DNA of 64,000 bases from assembly GCA_964442735.1 (NCBI GenBank), contig CAYUAP010000002.1:24007-88006 (forward strand), read 5' to 3'. The first letter of the stretch is position 1, and every line of letters starts with the position of its first letter. The notes under the pieces are model-generated. The model made no database searches and was not told the origin of the DNA. It saw nothing but the letters and a program-made list of their open reading frames with translations. This document shows positions 1-7,489 of the stretch, piece by piece. A program made the position numbers and the translations under genes. This DNA comes from JAUNBG01 sp964442735 (GTDB lineage Bacteria; Planctomycetota; Planctomycetia; Pirellulales; Thermoguttaceae).

Positions 1-1950
1 ATTCAGGTTTTAAATGCTGGAAGTCTACCGGCAAAATTATCGGATCTGCCAGTATCGAGTATGGTTACCGGACCAACATTGGGAGCCGATACGATTCAAA
101 AGGGTAAAAACTCCATTATTTGGGGTGGTGCTCTTGTTCTGTTGTTTATGATAGCCTATTACGGATTCGGGGGCGTTGTTGCCAGTTTCGCGGTTATTTT
201 GAACCTGCTTTTAATTATGGCTTGTATGTTGGGAATGCGTGCCGCGTTTACCCTTCCTGGTCTGGCCGGTTTGGCACTGACTGTTGGTATGGCCGTCGAC
301 GCAAACATTCTGATCTTCGAACGTATAAAAGAGGAAATTAATAATGGCGCTACTGTTCGTATGGCAGTTCGAAACGGATTCCAACGAGCATTTTCCGCTA
401 TTGTCGACTCCAACGTCACCACTATGTTGACGGCAGTTATTCTGTATGCGGTTGGAACGGAGCAGATTAAAGGTTTTGCCGTTACCCTGTTCCTCGGGGT
501 TGGATTCAGTCTGTTTACCGCAACCTATGTTTCGAGGACAATCTTCGAAACAGCGGAAAAAATGGGTTTCATTGGAAAACGATGTGTCTACCCTATTTTG
601 CCGGGACTAAAACCGATATCCAAGACGAATTTCAATTTTATGGGCCAGAGAATACTTGTTTTCAGAATTGCAATTATTCTGGTAGTTATTGGTTTGTTGG
701 CGGTCATTATTCGTGGAAAAGGTATTTTCGATATTGACTTCGTTGGTGGTGTAGAAATTCAAACAGTATTTAAAGAACCACAAAAGATTTCGGATATTCG
801 AGCCAAACTGAAAGAGCTTCCGGATCTGTCTGTCAGTAATTTAACACTATCGAAGGACCGCTATGGTAATCCAGTACAGAACGATACATTCTTTACGATT
901 TGTACTTCATGTCCTCCGAATAAATCGGCCGATGAATATCGTGTTGAAGTGGAAGGCATTTTAAAGAATGCGTTTGGAGAAGCCTTGCGTCACTATACCT
1001 TAACATCAAGTATTTCCGGAACGGAAGAAGTTCCGATACCGGGATCTGACGGGAAGAAGGAGACGCATATCCTTGCAACTGTTTCGATGGAACCTCCGAT
1101 GAGCGGAGCCGTTATAGAAGGTTTTATTTCAGATGAAAAAGACAAAATTCTTCAGGAAAAAGGTCTTGATGCATCAGAAATTGAGAAATTTACGATTCAC
1201 GCAACGAATTTGGAAGCCATCGAAGAAAATAAAGATGCTCCGTTTAGTGAATGGAAGATAATCATGAACACGTCGGATAAAGCGTTGGCAGAGACAATTC
1301 TCAAGGCGACGGAAGTTCAGGTTAATGAAAAGCAGACCTTCGAAGCTTCCAATACGATAGGAAGTTCTGTAGCTGGTTATGCGCGAACACAGGGATTACT
1401 GGCCTTGTTGGGAAGTTTGGTTTGTATTATCCTTTATATTTGGGTACGTTTTACCAAACTTCAATTTGGTCTTTCATCGGTTATTGCTTTGGTCTTCAAT
1501 GTTTTAATTGCCCTTGGAGCCATAGCGATTAGTGCTTGGTTTGCTCCCTTTATGGGATTTGCCGGGATCAGTGAATTCAAGATCGGATTGCCAACCGTTG
1601 CCGCTTTCCTGACGATCATTGGTTATTCATTGAACGATACGATCGTTTTGTTCGATAGAATTCGAGAAGTCTATGGAAAGAGTTCTCGTTTAACGGAAGA
1701 AATCGTCAACAAGAGCATCAATCAGACATTAAGTCGAACGGTTTTGACCTCTGTTACGACCTTCTTTGTCGCGGTTGTTCTTTATTTCTTCGGTGGAGCA
1801 AGTATTCATACCTTCTCCTTTACCATGTGTTTAGGTATTGTTTTTGGTACCTTGGGAACGATATTTATAGCGTCGTCGTCACTTCTGTGGTTGATGAATG
1901 TCGATATGAAAAAATCGCAAGGCAATTCAACGCCTAAAAGTAGTAAATAG
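1..1950 (+). CDS. secDF: Protein translocase subunit SecDF (fused; 5' end outside window)
   Basis: This is the C-terminal part of the fused SecD-SecF membrane component that uses the proton gradient to help complete Sec-dependent export. The reading frame is open from base 1, and the residues before the first ATG (61) already match the SecD stretch preceding its first periplasmic-side helices, so the true start lies left of the window. About 650 residues are visible. The SecD transmembrane block comes first, with the motif GMAVDANILIFERIKEE near residues 98-114. A linker follows, then the SecF part, with the first helix near 215-235, the FDIDFVGG motif, a periplasmic loop and the C-terminal helices with GYSLNDTIVLFDRIRE near 540-555. 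Fusion of SecD and SecF is common in this phylum. A terminator follows, so this closes its operon. Very sure of family. Confidence 0.96.
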   Translation: MQVLNAGSLPAKLSDLPVSSMVTGPTLGADTIQKGKNSIIWGGALVLLFMIAYYGFGGVVASFAVILNLLLIMACMLGMRAAFTLPGLAGLALTVGMAVDANILIFERIKEEINNGATVRMAVRNGFQRAFSAIVDSNVTTMLTAVILYAVGTEQIKGFAVTLFLGVGFSLFTATYVSRTIFETAEKMGFIGKRCVYPILPGLKPISKTNFNFMGQRILVFRIAIILVVIGLLAVIIRGKGIFDIDFVGGVEIQTVFKEPQKISDIRAKLKELPDLSVSNLTLSKDRYGNPVQNDTFFTICTSCPPNKSADEYRVEVEGILKNAFGEALRHYTLTSSISGTEEVPIPGSDGKKETHILATVSMEPPMSGAVIEGFISDEKDKILQEKGLDASEIEKFTIHATNLEAIEENKDAPFSEWKIIMNTSDKALAETILKATEVQVNEKQTFEASNTIGSSVAGYARTQGLLALLGSLVCIILYIWVRFTKLQFGLSSVIALVFNVLIALGAIAISAWFAPFMGFAGISEFKIGLPTVAAFLTIIGYSLNDTIVLFDRIREVYGKSSRLTEEIVNKSINQTLSRTVLTSVTTFFVAVVLYFFGGASIHTFSFTMCLGIVFGTLGTIFIASSSLLWLMNVDMKKSQGNSTPKSSK

Positions 1951-1973
1951 GTAAAGAATAATGCCTTTATGAC

Positions 1974-2026
1974 AGGACCGCTCAGATTTTATAGTGATAT
2001 TGATTTGAACGGTCCTTCGTTTTTAT
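1974..2026 (+). terminator. Rho-independent terminator after secDF
   Basis: The arms AGGACCG (1974-1980) and CGGTCCT (2010-2016) can pair, and the stem can be lengthened with wobble pairs. A T-rich tail (cgttttta) follows. It lies 24 bases after the secDF stop and before the ribosome-binding site of the next gene. Confidence 0.75.
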
Positions 2027-2056
2027 TTATACAGTAGATATAGAGGAGAAGAGAGA

Positions 2057-3628
2057 ATGGCCGATACGATTCCTCTTTATTGGATAAACGCGGAAAGTAC
2101 GATTCCGTTTTTGCTGGAACAAATTAATATTAGTATAAAGAAGCCGATGAAGCCGCCAATGTCGGCCCCCAGTCGTTCTGAACCGCGAGAAATAGTACTG
2201 CCACAGGAGGAGAAGGCATTTCCACCGCCACGAAAAGGTTTTTTTCGACGTCTTTTCTCAATATTTGGTGGTCGTGATCCGTTGGAAATGTGTGATCCAC
2301 GTTTTTTGGATCCCTATGCCACCTACAAGGAGTATAACGAGCATCAGCAACGACGAGAGCGGGAAGAGCAGTATTTTCTTTTTTCACAGATCAAGCCGGT
2401 TGGAGATTATGTCCGACTGAAGGAAATAATTCCTTCTATTGATTTATTGGCTGCGACATTTTATCCGGAAGAACTTCTCAATGAACTGGAACAGTATTCG
2501 ATGGTTGAGGATGTCGTTGAAAGAACGGAAACATCTCTGACCATTCATCTCCACAGTGATTATTGGTCTATTATATATCCACAGGAGTTGGATGGTATCA
2601 CATTGCGAATATTTACAGTTAAGGAAAATATGTTTGGTGCCGCCATGGTCTGGTACAATTCCTCGGAGGAGTATCGATCCTATCTTCAAAAGAAGGCGGA
2701 GGAAAGTGGATATCGATTTGATTTCACCGGATTTTATCAAGGCGAACGTGAAATGAATGTAACAACGGAACGCGAGTTGTTTCGATATCTAAAACTGCCA
2801 ATGACTCCGGCGGAACTACGTGATCCCACCATGAATTCCTATTGGACGAAGCCTCGTTCCGTCTTGATAAAGCAAGAGGAACTTCAAGGTGATTTACATC
2901 TTCACAGTACTTGGTCGGATGGTGTATCTTCTATCGATGAAATTGTTGAATTATCGATGCTTCAAGGCTTGAAATATATTGCGGTAACCGATCATTCCAA
3001 GAATGTAAAAGTTGCTGGAGGGATGGATGAGAATAAAATCCTTCAGTATTGGCATCAAGTGGATCAGATCAATCAGCGGCTGGCTATGAATAACCGTGAT
3101 TTTCGTGTTCTCAAAGGGGTCGAAATGGATATACTGGTAGAAGGTGGTCTGGATTTTTCGGAGGAGATTCTGAAAAAGGCCGATTGGGTTATAGCCAGTA
3201 TGCACTATGGACTGGATCAACCGCGAGAAATGATACATCGACGGTTTATGGACGCCATGGAATGTCCCTATGTTTCCGTTATAGGACATCCGACCAATCG
3301 TCTTTTGAATATTATGGATGGTGTTGATTTGGACCCGGATTTTCTATTTCAAAAGGCGGCGCAATATGGTAAATATCTGGAATTGAATTCGCAGCCGAAA
3401 CGGCTGGATCTTTGTTCGTTTTATTGTCATAAAGCGAAGGAGTACGGTGTGAAGTTGGTTATCAGTACCGATTCCCATTTACCGGAACAATTGTCCTATT
3501 TGAAGTTTGGGATAAATATAGCACGTGCCGCAGGCCTTCAGAAGGAAGATGTTATCAATACGAATTCCTGGAAAAAAATCCTTCAAGAGAGAAAACAAAA
3601 TATCATGAAATCAAGGGGACAGCAGTGA
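2057..3628 (+). CDS. PolX-like protein with dead polymerase core and intact PHP phosphoesterase domain
   Basis: The start ATG has a good ribosome-binding site (gaggagaagagag). Residues 1-110 are proline- and arginine-rich with no recognisable fold. Residues about 122-275 resemble the palm end and thumb of bacterial/archaeal family-X DNA polymerase: IDLLAATFYPEELLNEL, then FGAAMVWYNSSEEY, then a tEre-FryLkLPmtPaELRdP stretch. The usual catalytic GD(I/V)D reads PSID, and the later VDLR reads ITLR, so two of the three catalytic aspartates seem lost. The helix-hairpin-helix and dNTP-binding regions are absent. From residue 278 a full PHP domain follows: DLHLHSTWSDG, VTDHS, GVEMDIL, SMHYG, GHPTN and STDSH carry the expected metal ligands. 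Inference: a metal-dependent phosphoesterase or nuclease, not a polymerase. The stop overlaps the next start (GTGA), so the two are probably co-translated. Confidence 0.8.
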   Translation: MADTIPLYWINAESTIPFLLEQINISIKKPMKPPMSAPSRSEPREIVLPQEEKAFPPPRKGFFRRLFSIFGGRDPLEMCDPRFLDPYATYKEYNEHQQRREREEQYFLFSQIKPVGDYVRLKEIIPSIDLLAATFYPEELLNELEQYSMVEDVVERTETSLTIHLHSDYWSIIYPQELDGITLRIFTVKENMFGAAMVWYNSSEEYRSYLQKKAEESGYRFDFTGFYQGEREMNVTTERELFRYLKLPMTPAELRDPTMNSYWTKPRSVLIKQEELQGDLHLHSTWSDGVSSIDEIVELSMLQGLKYIAVTDHSKNVKVAGGMDENKILQYWHQVDQINQRLAMNNRDFRVLKGVEMDILVEGGLDFSEEILKKADWVIASMHYGLDQPREMIHRRFMDAMECPYVSVIGHPTNRLLNIMDGVDLDPDFLFQKAAQYGKYLELNSQPKRLDLCSFYCHKAKEYGVKLVISTDSHLPEQLSYLKFGINIARAAGLQKEDVINTNSWKKILQERKQNIMKSRGQQ

Positions 3629-6498
3629 TATTACACCGGTTATTTAAAGGTATTGGCCGTATTTCTTTTATATTGACGATAATGCTGGCCCCCTGGTTTT
3701 ATGGAGGAGTTCTTCCTGTTCATCAGATTTTCTTTTATCTCGGTATTTTGATTAGTACCATTTCTGCCTTAATGGTACTGTGGACGACCTATCCAGTATT
3801 ACATGATAGAAATACATTATTACGAATGTGGATTCTATCGATTCCGATGGTTCTGATGGTTTTACTGGGATTTTTGCAGACCTGTTCTTTATCGGATTCG
3901 ACTCTTAAAACAGTTTCCCCCTATATTCTTGAACTTCGAGAGATGTTTTTTCCGGCAAAAGAGTTGATTCAGCAGAATTTAACAGAAACATTTTTAACGG
4001 AGGAGGACAGGTCGAATGTTTCGGGTTGGGGAACGTGTATGACTGTTTATCCGAAGGCAACGTTTCGATTTACGGCCTATATGATAATGATTGTCTGTGC
4101 CTTTTTTTCAGCAGGTCTTTTGTTTGAAACATATCAGGCGAAGAAGTTTTTATGGCTTCTTGTTGCGCTTAATGGATTGATTTTGGCTTTATTTGTCATA
4201 TTAACCAGGGTAAATCACGATCTTCCTTTTTATAGCCAATATTGGCCGGGAGCTGTTATTGGTCCCTATGTCAACAGGAATAATATGGCAGGTTATCTGT
4301 GTCTTTGTTTTGGTGCGGCTTTTTTCTTTTTCGTTCTGAACATTTCCCGATTGGGGAAAGACGATAGCGAGGATCGTTTTGATGATGTTGATTTAAACGA
4401 TTCAAAAGACGGCTATGCCGATGACGAATATGATAGCGAGGAGGAAGTATATCGTTATCGTCTCTCTCAAAAGAACTCCAGATACTACTGGTGGGACCGT
4501 TTTTTGGGGGTTGCGGAATCGTTTAACGGCGTTTTGATTATGTCTCTTTTATGTTGTGGATTTATTGCGGCGGCGATATTGTCTACTTTATCACGAGGGG
4601 GTAGTGTTGGAATGATCATTGCCGTTCTGTGTGGTTGTTGTTGTATTATGTATCGAAGAAGTAATTTGAAATATTGGTATTTACTGTTAATCATATTACT
4701 ATCAGTTTTTTATCTTGTTTTTTGGGTTGGTATGGGAGATCGGGTGATCAACCGTATGGATAGTTTTGTTTCCTCGAACGAACAAGAGCAAACAGAGATC
4801 TATAATATTGGCACACGTCGGGATTTATGGAAAAGTGCCATTAATATGGCTATTAAGGATTATCAATGGCGTGGTAGTGGTTTGGGGACATGGGATCTGG
4901 TTGAATTAAGGGAAAATCAACGTACCAAATATGGTACACAATTTGTTTTTGCTGAAAATATATTTGTTCAAACCTTTGTGGAGGGAGGACTTCCGGGGTT
5001 ATGTCTATTGGTTTTTGGTTGGGGGGCTTTTTTCTGGATCGGATTGAGAATACTCTGTAAAACGAAATCGAAAACAGACTATGCGTTAGCTGTTGGTTTT
5101 TTGGTTTCGTCGTTTGGATTACTTGTAGCTTCATGTTTCGATTTTGGTATTTATCTTCCGGCCAATGCGCTTCTGTACGCTGCTTTATGTGGTAGTTTTG
5201 TCAATCAATGGAAGCATCCGGATGATGTTGTCATTCAGGAAGGCAAGACAATAGCGGGGCAATTTATATTCTTTTGGAATAAACGGGCCTGTTGGTGGAA
5301 CAGTATCGTTTTAGTTGCGTTATTTGTCGGTGGGGTATGGGGATTTCGTGAAATATATCAACTCTATCAATCGGATAAATTACTAAAGCAAACGGTGGTA
5401 TCGAATGATATCGCGAAGGTTTCGATGGAGTCACTTGATTTGGCACTTTTGGATCTGTCCGCGTTTGCCGATCAATGTTCTGGTGATGCTAAAATTTATA
5501 ATCGGATGGCCGAGATTTATTTAATGAAGTACCGTTTGGCTGTTTTGGAGGAATGGCTTAAAGAGGATACGGAACGTGCGGCAGAAAATTGGTTTCCATT
5601 GACCATGCCGATCTTGTTTTCTGAAAAAGTGTGTAAATATTTAAAAGGGAATTTGACCGTTTTTCCCCGGAGGTATCGTAACAATACCTTTATAAAGCAA
5701 TATATGCCCCTGGCCTGTCGAGAACTGATACTGGCTTGTCGTTCTACTCCTTTTTTTATGGAAAATCATTTTATGTTGGGGACGATTGTGTCTTTAAGCG
5801 GCAATTATTCCTATAAAGAACTTCAGTCCTATATTCACCATTGTGCCGACAATATTTGTTATATTTCAACACACAATCCCATCGTTCATTATCAAGGGGG
5901 GCTCCTGACTTATATGGCGGCCGATATGATGGGAGCTCTTAAATATTGGAAAACTTCCTTGTTGATTGATTCCCGTTATCAACGGGGAATTTGGAGTTGT
6001 ATCAGGGTTCGCATAACGCAGGAAAATATCCCAAATGTTATCGAAAATCTTTTTAACAATCATTCCTGGAAGGAACCGATGACATTTTATTTATCGATTT
6101 CAAGGGATAATTTAACTTTTGAAGAAAAGATTTTTCGAAAAGAACTGTTTAACTATATTGAAAAGGTCTTTAATCTCATTTCGGAGGAAAACCGGAATGT
6201 TCCATATTATTTGGATCATATTACCTGGTGTCGATCACAAAAGCCGGATGAAAAATGTAATTCTGATTACGAAAAGGCAATTCAAATGGATCCGGAAAAT
6301 GCGGAAATTCTTTATAATTATGGCTTCTATTTATATGAAACAGGAGATTTAGAAACAGCGCAATCGATTTTAGGCAGGGCTGTTGAGATTGAACCAAAAA
6401 ATAGCGATTATTATAATATGTATCAAAAAACATTAAAACGTTTGGATCTACGTCAAAAAGAAATGGATTCGGAGGAAACGAAGGAAAAAAGGGAGTGA
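3625..6498 (+). CDS. O-antigen ligase/polymerase-like membrane protein with C-terminal TPR region
   Basis: The GTG start at 3625 overlaps the upstream stop (GTGA), with ribosome-binding site aagggga. The 957-residue protein has about a dozen hydrophobic helices in residues 10-520. The Wzy_C-type core shows SRGGSVGM near 315 and a later RRDLWKSAINM...WRGSGLGTW stretch near 395-420, as in O-antigen ligase/polymerase family proteins. A strongly acidic cytoplasmic-looking insert (runs of Asp/Glu) lies near residues 245-280. The last 350 residues are soluble, and residues about 885-945 read as tetratricopeptide repeats (NAEILYNYGFYLYETGDLETAQ). Likely role: transfer or polymerisation of a surface glycan at the inner membrane. 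The substrate cannot be told from sequence. Similar membrane-TPR fusions are common in Planctomycetota (general knowledge). It shares a transcript with the PHP gene. Confidence 0.8.
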   Translation: MILHRLFKGIGRISFILTIMLAPWFYGGVLPVHQIFFYLGILISTISALMVLWTTYPVLHDRNTLLRMWILSIPMVLMVLLGFLQTCSLSDSTLKTVSPYILELREMFFPAKELIQQNLTETFLTEEDRSNVSGWGTCMTVYPKATFRFTAYMIMIVCAFFSAGLLFETYQAKKFLWLLVALNGLILALFVILTRVNHDLPFYSQYWPGAVIGPYVNRNNMAGYLCLCFGAAFFFFVLNISRLGKDDSEDRFDDVDLNDSKDGYADDEYDSEEEVYRYRLSQKNSRYYWWDRFLGVAESFNGVLIMSLLCCGFIAAAILSTLSRGGSVGMIIAVLCGCCCIMYRRSNLKYWYLLLIILLSVFYLVFWVGMGDRVINRMDSFVSSNEQEQTEIYNIGTRRDLWKSAINMAIKDYQWRGSGLGTWDLVELRENQRTKYGTQFVFAENIFVQTFVEGGLPGLCLLVFGWGAFFWIGLRILCKTKSKTDYALAVGFLVSSFGLLVASCFDFGIYLPANALLYAALCGSFVNQWKHPDDVVIQEGKTIAGQFIFFWNKRACWWNSIVLVALFVGGVWGFREIYQLYQSDKLLKQTVVSNDIAKVSMESLDLALLDLSAFADQCSGDAKIYNRMAEIYLMKYRLAVLEEWLKEDTERAAENWFPLTMPILFSEKVCKYLKGNLTVFPRRYRNNTFIKQYMPLACRELILACRSTPFFMENHFMLGTIVSLSGNYSYKELQSYIHHCADNICYISTHNPIVHYQGGLLTYMAADMMGALKYWKTSLLIDSRYQRGIWSCIRVRITQENIPNVIENLFNNHSWKEPMTFYLSISRDNLTFEEKIFRKELFNYIEKVFNLISEENRNVPYYLDHITWCRSQKPDEKCNSDYEKAIQMDPENAEILYNYGFYLYETGDLETAQSILGRAVEIEPKNSDYYNMYQKTLKRLDLRQKEMDSEETKEKRE

Positions 6499-6578
6499 TT
6501 GCCCCCTTGTACTTTGGGCGCCTTATTGTAAAATTATTTTAGTGTTTTGTGTAGATTTAATTTTTATTAATCAAATTA

Positions 6579-6622
6579 GTTCCTTTTCTTCCTTGTTGGG
6601 AGGGGAGAGGAACCTATTTTTG
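6579..6622 (+). terminator. Terminator-like hairpin with G-T pairs
   Basis: A pyrimidine-rich arm (from 6579) pairs with a purine-rich arm ending at 6613 (GTTCCT against AGGAAC, extended by G-T pairs). The tail ctatttttg follows. It lies 80 bases after the O-antigen-ligase-like stop and ahead of rpsO. Confidence 0.6.
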
Positions 6623-6653
6623 CGAAGGTGATGAACGACCAGACAAAAGTACG

Positions 6654-6699
6654 GATTCAGACGTTGTGTATCGTTAAAATATACGAAACGGATTGAATC
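6654..6699 (+). promoter_or_regulatory. Possible S15 autoregulatory leader hairpin
   Basis: The 5' leader of rpsO can fold with outer arms GATTCA (6654) and TGAATC (6694-6699). The inner arms are CGTTGTGTAT and ATATAC-gaa-ACG around a 7-base loop. The structure ends about 20 bases before the start codon. S15 is known to repress its own mRNA through leader structures in several bacterial groups, but those structures differ between groups, so the role here is inference. Confidence 0.35.
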
Positions 6700-6720
6700 G
6701 AATCAGAAAGAGAATGAAAA

Positions 6721-6993
6721 ATGACGATTATGAACAAAGAGGAAAAACAGGGAATTATTGCGGAATATCGACGCGACGAGAAGGATACAGGAAGTGCCGA
6801 GGTTCAGATTGCGCTTTTAACGAAAAAGATCAATGCGTTGACAGAACACATGAAGCTTAATCCGAAGGATTTTGGAACCCGTCGTGGTTTGCTTCAGATG
6901 GTTGGGCGCCGTCGTCGACTGCTTGATTATCTGAAAAGAAAAGATCAGAATGCCTATGTCGAAATCATTAAAAAGCTTGGTATTCGAAAATAG
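6721..6993 (+). CDS. rpsO: 30S ribosomal protein S15
   Basis: This is a 90-residue primary 16S rRNA-binding protein of the small subunit platform, close to the family's usual 88-90 residues. Characteristic stretches are DTGSAEVQIALLTKKI near 20-35, LTEHMK, KDFGTRRGLLQMVGRRRRLLDYL near 50-72, and a basic C-terminus. A second ATG at 6730 (MNKEEKQG) is the start expected by comparison with other S15 proteins, and the purine-rich aaagagaatgaaaa lies just before 6721, so either start is possible. The rpsO-pnp gene order is conserved in many bacteria and is kept here, but with a 496-base spacer that holds a terminator-like hairpin. Confidence 0.96.
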   Translation: MTIMNKEEKQGIIAEYRRDEKDTGSAEVQIALLTKKINALTEHMKLNPKDFGTRRGLLQMVGRRRRLLDYLKRKDQNAYVEIIKKLGIRK

Positions 6994-7039
6994 TATCCGT
7001 AAAGAAAATTAATTTTACTTTTTTATAAAGAGGATTGAG

Positions 7040-7067
7040 TTAAGGTCGGGAGTTAGCCCGACTTTAA
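7040..7067 (+). terminator. Hairpin downstream of rpsO
   Basis: The arms TTAAGGTCGGG and CCCGACTTTAA form a strong stem with a 6-base loop 46 bases after the rpsO stop. The tail is A/T-rich but not a clean T tract, so it may end transcription or act as a processing and stability element between rpsO and pnp. Confidence 0.5.
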
Positions 7068-7489
7068 ATAACAGTGGGAATGAAGGTATATTTGGCAGGA
7101 ACATCCAAAGGGAATATTCTACCTGTATTGTTGAAAACAGGTTTACTGTTGTAGAATTGAGTTGTAAATTCGCATGAGATTCTCTTAATTTTAGCGAAGT
7201 TGGCGAAGATTGAAACAGTTTGTTGGAGTAAAAAGAAATTGAGGTAAATTGGGTTACTATATCGATGGGGTATAGTGGACAATTTATTGGGTTAGGAATA
7301 ATAGTAGTGTGGACGAAGTAGGTTCCACAAGAAGTAGGATTTTTGGACAAGGAAAACGATTCTTTTTCAAACCGGTCTTTGACGCGTAAAGGGCCGGGGT
7401 TCCAAGGAAGGTTACAGTGAAGAAAAAGCTGTGTCCAAAATCTTTTTATAGATATTTTATAATTTATTAAGTGGTATAAAGGTTTAGCA
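7068..7489. other. Spacer before pnp
   Basis: There are 422 bases without a supportable gene. ORFs on the reverse strand here lack ribosome-binding sites and family signatures. A pnp promoter presumably lies here, but no clear -35/-10 pair was recognised. Confidence 0.4.

Noticed and set aside
7015..7350. Reverse ORFs in the rpsO-pnp spacer
   Set aside because: Overlapping frames with no ribosome-binding site; one crosses the strong hairpin at 7040-7067.
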